Shown: positions 8,911 to 18,576, counted from the first letter of the stretch. The stretch is 64,000 nucleotides of DNA from Mucilaginibacter sp. UR6-11 (GCF_020880695.1 NZ_JAJIWO010000005.1:124001-188000), one strand, 5' to 3'. The notes: generated by a model not told the origin, from the sequence alone. Program-made: numbers and translations.

Positions 8911-8940
8911 GAAAAGCCTTTCTGCCAAGAAAGGCTTTTC
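8911..8940. terminator. Bidirectional terminator
   Basis: A perfect 13-bp stem with a four-base loop (GAAAAGCCTTTCT / AGAAAGGCTTTTC) between the convergent MIOX and GH92 genes. A/T-rich arms on both sides suit termination on either strand. Confidence 0.85.
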
Positions 8941-8949
8941 TTATATACA

Positions 8950-11262
8950 TTAAGCTCTAAGCGGCATTTCACCCATCTCCAGCACCAATGTTCCGCCGTT
9001 TACCAGGTCATCATGTGAGAACCACATCGAGTCCAGTTTTTTGCCATTCATGGTTGCCGACTGGATATATTTTTTGGTTTTTGAACTGCCGTTGGCTAAT
9101 AGGGTAAACACCTTACCGTTTGGCAGGTCTATACTAACCTTGCTAAATACCGGACTGGTTATTGTATATACCGGCGATCCTGGTTTTAATGGAAAAAAGC
9201 CCATTGCACTAAATACAACCACCGAAGACATGGAACCTCCGTCTTCATCGCCGGGCACACCTAATACCGTATCGTTAAAATAAACATCTAATATAAAGCG
9301 CGTCCATTTCTGCGTTTTCCACGGCGAACCGGTGTAGTTAAAGAGGAACGGGATCTGGAACGAACATTGATTGCCCATAGCAAACTGGCCGATGAGCCCC
9401 GTCATATCCGGAAATTTGGAATAGAACGTGGCACGGCTGCTTCCCAGCCCTTCTCTGAAAAATTGGTCGAGCTCCTGTTCAAATTTGTCTTTTCCGCCCA
9501 TCAACTCTATCAGGCCCTCTATATCATGCGTTACGCCCCACTTATAGGTATAACCGTTGTTTTCGTTATAATAGGATTGTCCCTGTGTTTTTGGGTCAAT
9601 ATCTACCCACTCACCTTTATCATCCTTAGGCATAAACAAAACCTTATCCCTGCTCCATAAATTTTTATAGTTTTTGGCTCTGGGCGCAAATTTAAGGTGA
9701 ACCGGGATGTTACCCAATTCTTTAGCCAGCTCGCTAACCGCCCAATCATTATAGCTTGCAGCCAGCGTAACCGCAACGGCCGATCGCGCGCTGTGGTGGG
9801 CCTTAGCCACCGGGTCAGACTCAGCCTCGCCGGGGTGCAGGGCAGGGTAGTAGCCTTTTTCATAATAAAAGTCTTCCAGGGCACCTTTTGGACCGTTGGT
9901 AGAGGCGAGCATGGTAGCCTGCTCTGCATTCTTTACCATGCCTTCCAGGGCCTTTTTTGTATCGAAGTTTTTTATTCCCTTACGATAGGCATCCAAAAAC
10001 ATTACCGACGAATAAAACCCAAACATACCCGGCCGGTCGCCAAACACTTTGGGGTATTCGGGCATCCAGCCGCTTTGCTCATACATGTTAACGTACGATT
10101 GCAACATATCTCCTTCCTGTTGCGGATTGAGTATTGCGCGCAGCGGGTGTTGAGCGATATAATCGCCCCAGGTATAGTCATCGGTATAGATGTTGCGTTT
10201 ATCATCATGTACCTTGTTATCATACCCGCTAAAATATTGGCCATCTTCGGTAATATTCACCATGCGTACATAACTACGGTATAATGCGGTATAGAAAGTC
10301 CGTTTTTGCGATACGGTGCCGCCTTCAACCTTTATTTGGTTAATAACTTTCTGCCATACTGCTTTGCCTTTAGCGGCCAGCTGATCAAATGTAATACCGG
10401 CAAGCTCTTTGTCGTGGTTTTTCTTCGCCTGTTCGGGACTAATGAATGATACACCGAATCTGAATTCAATAACATCCGGATCATTTTTAGCGTAGCTCAT
10501 AGCCACTTTTTCGCCATTCATCATTTTAGGCGTAGCTAAAGCGCCCTGTACCGTATATTTTCCCCAATCCTTATCTCCCTCTGATTTTGTACCCGCCGGT
10601 TTACCTGAAAAGGTTCCGTACATATAAGCTTTCCCCTTTTGCGCATGGATACTGTCAATTACAAACTCGGTTCCGGTAACGCTGTTATCAGTGTCAATGC
10701 TGTATAAGCCGTTATCGTAACAGTGTGTAAGCAACACGTGTTTCTCAACATCTTTCGGAAATCTGAACCGGTAAATACCACCTTTATTGCTTACGGTATG
10801 TTCAACCCGTATGTCCTTTTCAATCAACGTAGTAGCATAGTACCATGGGCGGGTAATTTCCAGATCGTGGTCATAGGTCAGCCGCTCGTTCCAGTCGGCA
10901 TCCGTAATCGGGCCTTTTGCCGGCCTTACCGAAAAGATTACCTGTGGCGTAATAACATTTAAGGACAGTAACGTAAAACCCGATACCTGGTCATCCAGAT
11001 AGTCCTGGCGCCGCGGGTGCGTCCTTACCATTTGATTGGGTAAATGTACCACCGGGCGGTTTGTATTAAGCAGCGGGGCTATATTACCTATTGTTGGGTC
11101 GATATATTGCAGGTAATCATCTTCCGGGATATTAACAGTGCTTTCGGCCTGTTTTTCCGCGCCGTTTACAACTTTGGCAGGGATAACTGCAGTGGCGGCA
11201 ATCATACCGCCGGCTTGCACGAATTTACGTCGCGAGATCCCGTCTTTTAAATCTTCTTTCAT
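8950..11262 (-). CDS. GH92 family glycosidase with Tat signal and altered catalytic motif
   Basis: A 770-residue exported enzyme of glycoside hydrolase family 92 (calcium-dependent exo-alpha-mannosidases). The N-terminus has a Tat-type signal (SRRKFVQAGG then a hydrophobic stretch). The (alpha/alpha)6 domain ends with FLFNYTGSPWKTQ and GDEDGGSMSSVVVFSAMGFFP, GH92 hallmarks, with Asp672 and Asp674 in the place of the catalytic-base pair. The general-acid Glu of the usual GNEPSHH motif is Gln632 here (GNQCSFQ; codon 9367-9369). This suggests either loss of classical mannosidase activity or use of a substrate with a good leaving group such as a mannosyl phosphate. It follows the TIM-barrel Tat protein by 15 bases, so they form one operon. 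Confidence 0.88.
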   Translation of the reverse strand: MKEDLKDGISRRKFVQAGGMIAATAVIPAKVVNGAEKQAESTVNIPEDDYLQYIDPTIGNIAPLLNTNRPVVHLPNQMVRTHPRRQDYLDDQVSGFTLLSLNVITPQVIFSVRPAKGPITDADWNERLTYDHDLEITRPWYYATTLIEKDIRVEHTVSNKGGIYRFRFPKDVEKHVLLTHCYDNGLYSIDTDNSVTGTEFVIDSIHAQKGKAYMYGTFSGKPAGTKSEGDKDWGKYTVQGALATPKMMNGEKVAMSYAKNDPDVIEFRFGVSFISPEQAKKNHDKELAGITFDQLAAKGKAVWQKVINQIKVEGGTVSQKRTFYTALYRSYVRMVNITEDGQYFSGYDNKVHDDKRNIYTDDYTWGDYIAQHPLRAILNPQQEGDMLQSYVNMYEQSGWMPEYPKVFGDRPGMFGFYSSVMFLDAYRKGIKNFDTKKALEGMVKNAEQATMLASTNGPKGALEDFYYEKGYYPALHPGEAESDPVAKAHHSARSAVAVTLAASYNDWAVSELAKELGNIPVHLKFAPRAKNYKNLWSRDKVLFMPKDDKGEWVDIDPKTQGQSYYNENNGYTYKWGVTHDIEGLIELMGGKDKFEQELDQFFREGLGSSRATFYSKFPDMTGLIGQFAMGNQCSFQIPFLFNYTGSPWKTQKWTRFILDVYFNDTVLGVPGDEDGGSMSSVVVFSAMGFFPLKPGSPVYTITSPVFSKVSIDLPNGKVFTLLANGSSKTKKYIQSATMNGKKLDSMWFSHDDLVNGGTLVLEMGEMPLRA

Positions 11263-11277
11263 ATAAAAGTATGTTTG

Positions 11278-12819
11278 TTAACCTTTCGTCGCTTCGCGGA
11301 TCGCCCGTCCGGCGGCGTCAATAAGGTTCAAATTCATCTCAGAGTATTTGCGTGATATAATAATCCCGTCCGCACCGGCCCTATAAGCGGCAAGGGTAGC
11401 CTTATAAACATCATCAGTGGTTTGTTTACGGCTGTTTTTTCCGGTCGGGATACCGATATCAATACCGGGAAATATCAAACATTTGCCTTTAACACCTTTA
11501 AGGGCACGTTGCGTTTCGCGGTAAACATAATCGGGTGATAAGCCGGCCATAGGCAGATTATCGTAAGATGCTTCGTTCTCGCTATAACCCAGCAGGCGGC
11601 TGTTAAACCGCATAAGCTCTTCGTGCGGGATATCCTTGAATATCGTCGAACCTATATTTTTTATAAAATGCTGGTAACGCTCGCCGCCGCAGTTGTTATA
11701 AACCACTATTTTCAGGAAATCAACCCGGGTAGCGAGGTCTGCATAATCACGCGTAGCGCGAAAGAAAGGATTAAATGAGTTTACATGCTCAATATGCAAA
11801 CCAACCAATTGCTTTTTACCGAGGGCCTTAATAGCTTTATAAACGTCGTCAACAATCTGGTGCTTGCCGTAGTCAAATAACTGATCCCAGGCAACAATCT
11901 CCGGGTATTCCAGCATGATCCGTTGAAACTCGACATAATAGCCATCGCTGGGTCGTTGATCAGCTAAAGCCGCTTTTGCAAAAGCATCCAGTTTATGATA
12001 GCCTTCTTTAGTACGTTCTAAGTTAATCCCGCGTTTCTTTGCCGCTTCCTGGTGATACCGGCAAAAGCAGGTAGATTTAGAAGGATCTACCGTGCCAACC
12101 AAATGGCTCGCCCCTAAAGCATTCAATAGCGGGCCGCTGCGTTCGTTAAAAAACACAAGCCCGTCAAGATCATAACTCGCGCAGGTATCGGTAGCCAGGG
12201 CTGTCCAAAAGGCGCGTACATTTGGGTTGAACAGGCAGGTTGTTTTTGTTTTACGGCCCAGCAGATCAACCTCGCGGCAATCATCAATGCCGGGTACATC
12301 ATCGCGCCATTGATCTTCAATGGTGGCAAACAATTTCATGCCACGTTTGCGGGTGCCTTTGATCACTTCGGCAACTAAGTCGCGGCTCCCATATTCCGGC
12401 GACCGTGTATCTTTTAATGTTGTATTATTATAATATTGGGGATGGGGGATAGCATAGTTACCGCCATGATAATTCAGATCCTTTTCTTGCGGGCCGTGAT
12501 CAGGAAACGGCTGGCCGCTAACCTGCCTGCCCGAAAGTCCGTCACCATAAGTAAATGTGTTTAAGAATATGGTGTTGATGGCACCGCGTTTTTGCAGGGT
12601 ATCCAAAACTACATCTACGCCTTCATCAGCAAAGGAAGCTATGCCCACCTGGAGGCCATTGATCAATTCTTTAGCGGGTTTGTTTGCCGCAAATGCCGAC
12701 ATTTTTACCAGCGGGCCGGCAGCTAGCAAAGCAGCCAGTGCTGCACTGTTTTTAATGAATATACGACGTGGATTTTTACCAACAGCCGAAGCGACAGGCG
12801 ATAGCTTTTTAGGATTCAT
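11278..12819 (-). CDS. Tat-exported TIM-barrel-like protein, putative glycoside hydrolase
   Basis: A 513-residue protein with a twin-arginine signal (NPRRIFIKNSAALAALLAAGPL). The mature part has the alternating strand and helix pattern of a TIM barrel: INTIFLNTFTYG, RGMKLFATIEDQW, SYDLDGLVFFNERSG, KKQLVGLHIEHVN, VDFLKIVVYNN, KCLIFPGIDIG and GADGIIISRKYSEMN. Glu/Asp residues at strand ends (FFNERSG, HIEHVN) are possible catalytic residues. I cannot place it in a named family. It is the first gene of a two-gene operon with the GH92 enzyme, so it probably acts on the same glycan in the periplasm. Two palindromes sit 30-70 bases before its start. Confidence 0.65.
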   Translation of the reverse strand: MNPKKLSPVASAVGKNPRRIFIKNSAALAALLAAGPLVKMSAFAANKPAKELINGLQVGIASFADEGVDVVLDTLQKRGAINTIFLNTFTYGDGLSGRQVSGQPFPDHGPQEKDLNYHGGNYAIPHPQYYNNTTLKDTRSPEYGSRDLVAEVIKGTRKRGMKLFATIEDQWRDDVPGIDDCREVDLLGRKTKTTCLFNPNVRAFWTALATDTCASYDLDGLVFFNERSGPLLNALGASHLVGTVDPSKSTCFCRYHQEAAKKRGINLERTKEGYHKLDAFAKAALADQRPSDGYYVEFQRIMLEYPEIVAWDQLFDYGKHQIVDDVYKAIKALGKKQLVGLHIEHVNSFNPFFRATRDYADLATRVDFLKIVVYNNCGGERYQHFIKNIGSTIFKDIPHEELMRFNSRLLGYSENEASYDNLPMAGLSPDYVYRETQRALKGVKGKCLIFPGIDIGIPTGKNSRKQTTDDVYKATLAAYRAGADGIIISRKYSEMNLNLIDAAGRAIREATKG

Positions 12820-12848
12820 AAAATCAGTTTATTATTGGTTGACTAAAT

Positions 12849-12889
12849 ATGCTAAATCTTCTTAGCATAATGGGTTACAACTGTTGTAA
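12849..12889. promoter_or_regulatory. Two adjacent perfect palindromes upstream of the Tat/GH92 operon
   Basis: ATGCTAA-N6-TTAGCAT (12849-12868) and TTACAAC-T-GTTGTAA (12875-12889) lie 30 and 56 bases before the start at 12819. Their close spacing suggests operators, perhaps for a sugar-responsive repressor or activator; no regulator gene is adjacent. Confidence 0.45.
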
Positions 12890-13011
12890 AAAAACTGATA
12901 CTATAAGGATTTCCTGATGCTGAAGTATGAACAAAATACTTCAATCTTTACACGGCAGGCTGTAATAGGTGTACAAGAGGCCTTTTATTGGTATAATAAA
13001 CACCCACCGGG

Positions 13012-13503
13012 CTATTTATTATACAGATCAGACGTTATCGGAATAGTGTAACTAACCCTTACAGGTTTGCCATTCAATAAACCGGGAAGCCATTTGGGGC
13101 TAAGCTTCAATACCCTTACTACTTCTGCATTAAAATCGTCTGAAAGGCCCCGTACAATTTTAATATTAGTTATCATTCCGTTTTTTTCTACAACAAAATT
13201 GGCAATAACTTTTTCTTTGTAGTCTTTATCTAAATAAGGCCACTTTAGATTTTTTTTCAGAAAAGAAGAGAGTTTTTCCATGCCTCCCCGGAATTGAGGC
13301 TGTGATTCAACCTGGTTATAGATAAAATTCTTATCATGCGTTGGGTTTACTTCCGGCTCAGGGATTGGCTCATCAATTCGTATGTCGATTGTTGAGTTAT
13401 CTTTTGCTTTATCCAATTCGGTTTTTTTAGAATTTTGGGCGTATGTGCAGAATGAAGAAAGAACTCCGAAAAACAATACGTAATAAACTTTGATAAAAGA
13501 CAT
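13012..13503 (-). CDS. Energy transducer TonB-like protein
   Basis: A 163-residue protein with an N-terminal signal or anchor segment (VYYVLFFGVLSSFCTYAQ), a Pro/Glu-containing linker (RIDEPIPEPEVNPTHD) and a TonB C-terminal domain from about residue 68. That domain shows FRGGMEKLSSFLKKNLKWP, VIANFVVEKNGMITNIKIVRG and LKLSPKWLPGLLNGKPVRVSYTIPI, the usual Bacteroidota TonB-CTD pattern. It lacks a classic long Pro-rich spacer, so it may be periplasmic and not a full inner-membrane TonB. It sits 12 bases after the polyprenyl synthase start region and may be cotranscribed. Confidence 0.82.
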   Translation of the reverse strand: MSFIKVYYVLFFGVLSSFCTYAQNSKKTELDKAKDNSTIDIRIDEPIPEPEVNPTHDKNFIYNQVESQPQFRGGMEKLSSFLKKNLKWPYLDKDYKEKVIANFVVEKNGMITNIKIVRGLSDDFNAEVVRVLKLSPKWLPGLLNGKPVRVSYTIPITSDLYNK

Positions 13504-13515
13504 ATATTAAAGTTA

Positions 13516-14490
13516 CTAATATTCCCTCACCATTAACCCATCAGCAAAATCGCGCAGGTATTGCTTGTTTTCTTCCGGCAGATTGATTTTCTCTAATGCC
13601 TCAAAAGCTTTATCGGCGTAGGCCTGCATCGTGGTTTCTGCATGTTGTTTTACCTGCACGGCGCTATAAACAGCCGTAACAGCCTCTACTTTTTCATGGT
13701 TATCAAATTGTTTGGCATCAATCCATTTGGTTAGTTCTGCGGTTTGTGTAGCATCCGCCAATTCCAGTGCTTTTATCAGCAGGTAAGTTTTTTTATTGGA
13801 GATAATATCGCCGCCAACCTGCTTGCCAAACTTTTCAGGGGAACCATATACATCCAGGATATCATCCTGTAACTGAAAAGCAATGCCAAGGTTTTCGCCA
13901 AATTCTGCAATCAGCTCAGCATCTTTCATATCGGCGCCGCCTAATATCGAACCAATTTTTAATGCGCCGCCTAACACAACAGCAGTTTTAAGCTTAATCA
14001 TGTAAATATACTCGTTGATCTTAACGTCATTCCGGACCTCAAAATCCATATCCAGTTGCTGCCCCTCGCAAACGCCTACAGCAGTTTTGTTAAATATATC
14101 CAGGATCACCCGCAGCAAACGGTCCTCAACCTGCATCATCAGCTTGTAACCTTCAATCAACATGACATCGCCCGATAAAATAGCCGCATTGTGGTTCCAG
14201 CGCTCGTGTACCGTGACTTTGCCACGGCGTAAGGGGGCGTTGTCCATTATGTCATCATGCATCAGGGTGAAGTTATGGAACACTTCAATAGCCAAGGCAG
14301 GAGACAGGGCTTTTTCAACATCGCCACCAAAAAGATCGCAGGCCATTAAAAGCAGGGCAGGGCGCATGCGTTTGCCGCCCATGCCCAGGATATAATTTAT
14401 AGGCTCATACAGCTCTGAGGGATACTCGGGGTATTTAAGCTGGGTAATCGCGTTGTCAATTAATAATTGTAATTCCTGTAGTTCTCTCAT
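13516..14490 (-). CDS. Polyprenyl (farnesyl/geranylgeranyl) diphosphate synthase
   Basis: A 324-residue trans-isoprenyl diphosphate synthase that condenses isopentenyl diphosphate with allylic diphosphates. The first Asp-rich motif is DDIMD at 79-83 followed by RRG, and the second is FQLQDDILDVYG near residue 215; GGKRMRP (38-44) binds the diphosphate of IPP. Chain length cannot be set from sequence by eye; two residues separate the Asp pair, as in class-I short-chain enzymes and many GGPP synthases. The isoprenoid precursor gene dxr is elsewhere in the window. The leader contains a short tandem repeat next to the ATG. Confidence 0.92.
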   Translation of the reverse strand: MRELQELQLLIDNAITQLKYPEYPSELYEPINYILGMGGKRMRPALLLMACDLFGGDVEKALSPALAIEVFHNFTLMHDDIMDNAPLRRGKVTVHERWNHNAAILSGDVMLIEGYKLMMQVEDRLLRVILDIFNKTAVGVCEGQQLDMDFEVRNDVKINEYIYMIKLKTAVVLGGALKIGSILGGADMKDAELIAEFGENLGIAFQLQDDILDVYGSPEKFGKQVGGDIISNKKTYLLIKALELADATQTAELTKWIDAKQFDNHEKVEAVTAVYSAVQVKQHAETTMQAYADKAFEALEKINLPEENKQYLRDFADGLMVREY

Positions 14491-14495
14491 GTTTT

Positions 14496-14512
14496 GGTAA
14501 ATGGTGAATGGT
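14496..14512 (-). repeat. Heptamer tandem repeat next to the prenyl synthase start
   Basis: On the minus strand the leader reads two copies of a 7-base unit (ATTCACC, ATTTACC) preceded by ACC, ending five bases before the ATG at 14490. It belongs to a pattern of short repeats just before start codons in this window. Confidence 0.5.
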
Positions 14513-14595
14513 TGACTGAGTTAGCGGTAGCCAGATTTAATATCATCCGGACTTTATAACTCAATCAACCAAATCCAACTTAAATCAGCTATATA

Positions 14596-16734
14596 CTAGT
14601 CTTGTACTAACGAAAAATCAATTTGTTTTTTTGCCAGATCAACGTTTTTAACACGGATATTTACTTCATCGCCCAACTGGTAAATTTTCTTTTTACGTTG
14701 TCCGATGATGGCATAATTTTTCTCGTCTAAAGTATAAAAATCATCAGAGATATCCCGCAGCCGGATCATGCCTTCGCATTTATTTTCAATGATCTCAACA
14801 TACATACCCCATTCGGTAACGCCGGAGATCACTCCGCTGTAAATTGAACCAACCTGGTCCTTCAGGAACTCGGCTTGCTTATATTTAACTGACGAGCGCT
14901 CGGCATCAGCAGCTTTCTTTTCCATTTGTGATGCATGCTGGCACATTTTTTCATAATGATCTGCATTAACCGACTGGCCGCCGTCTAAATAATACTGCAA
15001 TAAACGGTGTACCATCACATCCGGATAACGGCGGATAGGCGAGGTAAAGTGCGTATAATGATCAAACGCCAAACCGTAGTGACTGCTGGTTTTAGTGGTA
15101 TAAATAGCTTTCGCCATTGACCGTATAGCTAAATGCGTCAATACGTTTTGTTCTTTCTTGCCCTCTACATCCTCCATTAAAAAATTAAGGGATTTGGCGA
15201 TTTCTTTGTCTGATTTGGTATTGATTTTATACCCAAACCTGGCCGCGAAATTAGCAAAACTAGCCAGCGCGTCTGGTTTTGGCGAATCGTGCGCGCGGTA
15301 TACAAAGGTGTATTTCTGTTTGCCCTTGCCCTTGTTGCTAACAAATTCGGCAACCTTGCGGTTGGCTAAAAGCATGTAATCCTCTATCAGTTTATGGGCA
15401 TCTTTGCGTTCTTTTATATATACGCCCGTTGGCTTGCCCTTTTCGTCCAGGTGAAATTTAACCTCGGTTGTTTCAAAGCTGATAGCACCGTTCTTAAACT
15501 TACGATCGCGCAAGATATAGGCAAGTTCATTTAGTTTTAATAGTTCGACTGAATAGTCGCCTTGTTTGGCTTCAATTATTTCCTGCGCCTCCTCATAAGT
15601 AAAACGGCGGTTTGAGTTGATAACCGTTTTACCAAACCATTCGGTAACAACGTTAGCTTTGTTATCCAGTTCAAATACTGCCGCGAAACAAAGTTTATCT
15701 TCGTTTGGACGCAAAGAGCACAGCCCGTTTGACAGTCGCTCCGGTAACATCGGGATCACGCGGTCTACCAGGTAAACCGAAGTGCCACGGTCAAACGCTT
15801 CTTTATCCAGTGCAGAGTCGGTGATAATATAATGCGATACATCAGCGATATGCACCCCGATCTCGTAATTGCCATTCTCTAAAACTTTAAACGATATGGC
15901 ATCATCAAAATCTTTAGCGTCAAAGGGGTCGATAGTAAAGGTTGTAACGTCCCTGAAATCTCTCCGTTTAGCAATCTCGTGCGCGGTTATGTCCGCTGAT
16001 ATTTCTTCGGCGTCATGTTCAACCTCGGCAGAGAACGATAGCGGGAAACCATACTCGGCAAGGATGGCGTTCATCTCGGTATCATTCTCGCCCTGCGCAC
16101 CCAGGATATGTTTGATACGTCCCACCGGGTTCTTAGCCTGCGCCGGCCAGTCGGTAATTTCTGCAACGGCTTTGATCCCGTTTTTTGCCCCGTTGAGTTC
16201 GCTCATCGGGATAAAAATATCGTGCATCATTTTGCGGTCGTCGGGAATAAAAAAAGCGTACCGGTCTGACAGTTTTACGATACCGGTAAACTCCATTTTA
16301 GCGCGTTGTAATATTTCAATTACCTCGCCTTCCTGGCGTTTCCCTTTACTTATTGCATATACATAAACTTTAACGCGGTCGCCATTTAAAGCGTTGCGTA
16401 ATTTACGCGGGGCAACAAATATGTCGGTTTCATCCGGATCATCCGTAACAATAAAAGCCGAGCCATCATTGGTCAGGTCAACCTTGCCCTCAACAAAAGT
16501 TTTTAATTCAATTAATTGAAACTTGCCGGGAGTAACTTCTTTTAAGGTTTGCTTAAATGCCTCCTCTTTTAAAATATCAAGTATGGTATATTTTGCATCA
16601 GGATCGCGGATATTTAATTTTGCTGATACCTGTTTGTAGTTTAGTGGTGTATTGCCATTTTGCTCAAAAATATCAAGCACCATTTGCGTGAGCACCTGGT
16701 TAATAGTTGAGCTGTGTTTCTTTTTATTAGACAT
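14596..16734 (-). CDS. rnr: Ribonuclease R
   Basis: A processive 3'-5' exoribonuclease of the RNB family that degrades structured RNA and takes part in mRNA and rRNA turnover. The 712-residue form starts at MSNKKKHSS (ATG 16734), which removes a 42-residue upstream extension of low-complexity translated leader. Order of domains: winged helix (about 10-70), cold-shock OB folds (70-230), RNB catalytic domain with TIDPFDAKDFDDAISF (the metal-binding Asp cluster) and HYTHFTSPIRRYPDVMVHR, then an S1 domain (VGSIYSGVISGVTEWGMYVEI). The gene is followed on the same strand by the prenyl synthase after about 100 bases. Confidence 0.95.
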   Translation of the reverse strand: MSNKKKHSSTINQVLTQMVLDIFEQNGNTPLNYKQVSAKLNIRDPDAKYTILDILKEEAFKQTLKEVTPGKFQLIELKTFVEGKVDLTNDGSAFIVTDDPDETDIFVAPRKLRNALNGDRVKVYVYAISKGKRQEGEVIEILQRAKMEFTGIVKLSDRYAFFIPDDRKMMHDIFIPMSELNGAKNGIKAVAEITDWPAQAKNPVGRIKHILGAQGENDTEMNAILAEYGFPLSFSAEVEHDAEEISADITAHEIAKRRDFRDVTTFTIDPFDAKDFDDAISFKVLENGNYEIGVHIADVSHYIITDSALDKEAFDRGTSVYLVDRVIPMLPERLSNGLCSLRPNEDKLCFAAVFELDNKANVVTEWFGKTVINSNRRFTYEEAQEIIEAKQGDYSVELLKLNELAYILRDRKFKNGAISFETTEVKFHLDEKGKPTGVYIKERKDAHKLIEDYMLLANRKVAEFVSNKGKGKQKYTFVYRAHDSPKPDALASFANFAARFGYKINTKSDKEIAKSLNFLMEDVEGKKEQNVLTHLAIRSMAKAIYTTKTSSHYGLAFDHYTHFTSPIRRYPDVMVHRLLQYYLDGGQSVNADHYEKMCQHASQMEKKAADAERSSVKYKQAEFLKDQVGSIYSGVISGVTEWGMYVEIIENKCEGMIRLRDISDDFYTLDEKNYAIIGQRKKKIYQLGDEVNIRVKNVDLAKKQIDFSLVQD

Positions 16735-16883
16735 AGATAGATATGTATTTATGCGAAGATACGGAAAAGAAGAATGCGGATTATGCAAAGCCCCGTACGG
16801 AAATTTGAATGTGTTTTTGAAATGATGTGGCTGTAACGCTAACTTAAGTGCAGTTTGCAACGTGCATTCACGCTAAAGCAAAT

Positions 16884-18575
16884 TTAAAAATGCGGGATGG
16901 AGTCGATCAACCACTTTGTGTAGTCTTGTTTGGGATGATTATAAATATCGTCCGGATCGCCAATTTCAACTATTTCGCCTTTATTCATCACCATCATCCG
17001 GTCTGAAATATGTCTGATGACTGACAGGTCATGCGATATAAAAATATAGGTCAGTTTAAATTCCTGTTGCAACTCGCGTATCAGGTTTAACACCTGCGCC
17101 TGTACGGAAACGTCTAACGCGGATACCGACTCATCACAAATAATAAACCGGGGTTGTAATGCAAGGGCGCGCGCTATTACAATACGTTGCCGCTGCCCGC
17201 CCGAAAACTCGTGCGGGTACCGGTTAAAGTGGGCGGGCAGCAAATTCACCCTTTCCAGCAGTTCCATAACCTTTTGTTTACGTTGCTTGTCCCCGCTATA
17301 TACGCCATGTACCTGCAGCGGCTCCATAATCGATTCGCCAACAGTTAACTGGGGATTTAAAGAAGAGTAAGGGTCCTGGAAAATGATCTGGATGTTACGC
17401 CGCATACGGCGCAGTTCATCTTTACCCAAACTCCGCAGATCATTCCCTTCAAAATTAATGTTTCCTGAGGTTGGCTCGATCAATCGCAGGATGCTCCTGC
17501 CCAATGTGGTTTTACCGCAACCTGATTCGCCAACCAGGCCCAGCGTTTCACCGGGGTAAACGTCAAAACTGACCTTGTTAACCGCCTTAATAACATTTTT
17601 CGGCTGACCAAAAATGCCGGTGCCGACCGGGAACCAGGTGCTGAGGCCCGTAACCTTTAAAATGGGATCCTGATTGTATAGTTTTGTTTTGTGCTCGGCC
17701 CGTTCTTTTTGGGTATAACTATAGGCTGCGCGCAATTGTGCTATGGTTGTATCACTATCCAAAAAGTCGGCAATTACCGGCAGTTTTTTAAGATGATATT
17801 TAACCGATGGCCGACAGGCCAGCAAGCCTTTGGTATAAGGGTGCTTCGGGTGGGTAAATAATGTTTTGGCGGCTCCTTCTTCCACTATTTCGCCTTTATA
17901 CATCACCAGCACGCGGTCTGCTATTTCATTAACCACGCCAAGATCATGCGATATAAAAACAAGGCTCATCCCGCGTTCGTCCTTGATTTTTTTCAGGAGG
18001 TCGATGATAGTTTTTTGCACGGTTACATCCAGCGCCGTTGTTGGCTCATCAGCAATTAATATTTCCGGATCACAGGATAGCGCCATAGCAATCATTACCC
18101 GTTGCTTTTGGCCGCCGGATAGCTGGTGCGGGTAGCTGTCAAATATGGCTTCAGGGCGGGGGAGTTGCACCTCCTGAAACAGTTTGATGGTTTGAGCCTT
18201 TGCCTCCGCTTTGGTTGCCCCTAAGTGTAGCTGTATGGCTTCGGCCACCTGGAAACCGCAAGTCAGCACCGGGTTAAGCGAGGTCATGGGTTCCTGGAAG
18301 ATCATCGCCAGCCGGTTACCGCGTACGGCCCGCATTTCTTCTTCAGTTAAATCAAAAAGACTAAATTCGTCCAGAACTACTTTTCCGCCGACTATAGAAT
18401 TGCCTTTGTCCAGCAAACGCATTAAAGCCAGCGAAGTAACAGATTTGCCCGAACCCGATTCGCCTACGATGCCAATGGTCTCGCCTTTGGCCAGATTGAA
18501 CGATACGTCTTTAACGGCATCAAATAAGCCGTTCGGCGTTTTAAACCCGATGTTAAGATTGGTTACGCTGAGCAT
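16884..18575 (-). CDS. Oligopeptide-type ABC transporter, two fused ATPase domains
   Basis: A 563-residue cytoplasmic protein made of two complete ABC ATPases in tandem, like DppD+DppF fusions (YejF or GsiA type). Domain 1 has Walker A GESGSGKS (about 36-43), signature LSGGQKQRV and Walker [10 protein letters not shown]. Domain 2 has [18 protein letters not shown] and FIICDESVS. Each is followed by the oligopeptide-type C-terminal extension ([11 protein letters not shown] and [11 protein letters not shown]). It should power uptake or efflux of peptides or similar solutes, but no permease or binding protein gene is adjacent. It begins one base after the exonuclease stop, so the two are cotranscribed. 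Confidence 0.92.
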   Translation of the reverse strand: MLSVTNLNIGFKTPNGLFDAVKDVSFNLAKGETIGIVGESGSGKSVTSLALMRLLDKGNSIVGGKVVLDEFSLFDLTEEEMRAVRGNRLAMIFQEPMTSLNPVLTCGFQVAEAIQLHLGATKAEAKAQTIKLFQEVQLPRPEAIFDSYPHQLSGGQKQRVMIAMALSCDPEILIADEPTTALDVTVQKTIIDLLKKIKDERGMSLVFISHDLGVVNEIADRVLVMYKGEIVEEGAAKTLFTHPKHPYTKGLLACRPSVKYHLKKLPVIADFLDSDTTIAQLRAAYSYTQKERAEHKTKLYNQDPILKVTGLSTWFPVGTGIFGQPKNVIKAVNKVSFDVYPGETLGLVGESGCGKTTLGRSILRLIEPTSGNINFEGNDLRSLGKDELRRMRRNIQIIFQDPYSSLNPQLTVGESIMEPLQVHGVYSGDKQRKQKVMELLERVNLLPAHFNRYPHEFSGGQRQRIVIARALALQPRFIICDESVSALDVSVQAQVLNLIRELQQEFKLTYIFISHDLSVIRHISDRMMVMNKGEIVEIGDPDDIYNHPKQDYTKWLIDSIPHF

Positions 18576-18576
18576 A

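Noticed and set aside
9697..10284. 195-codon frame on the plus strand inside the GH92 gene
   Set aside because: It is a shadow of a gene whose protein is well supported.
16506..16519. Second copy of the TTCAATTAATTGAA palindrome
   Set aside because: It lies inside the RNase R coding region and is explained by codons, so it weakens but does not confirm the palindrome at 21050 as an operator.
16735..16860. 42-residue N-terminal extension of RNase R
   Set aside because: The family start at MSNKKK (16734) fits better and the extension is not conserved-looking sequence.
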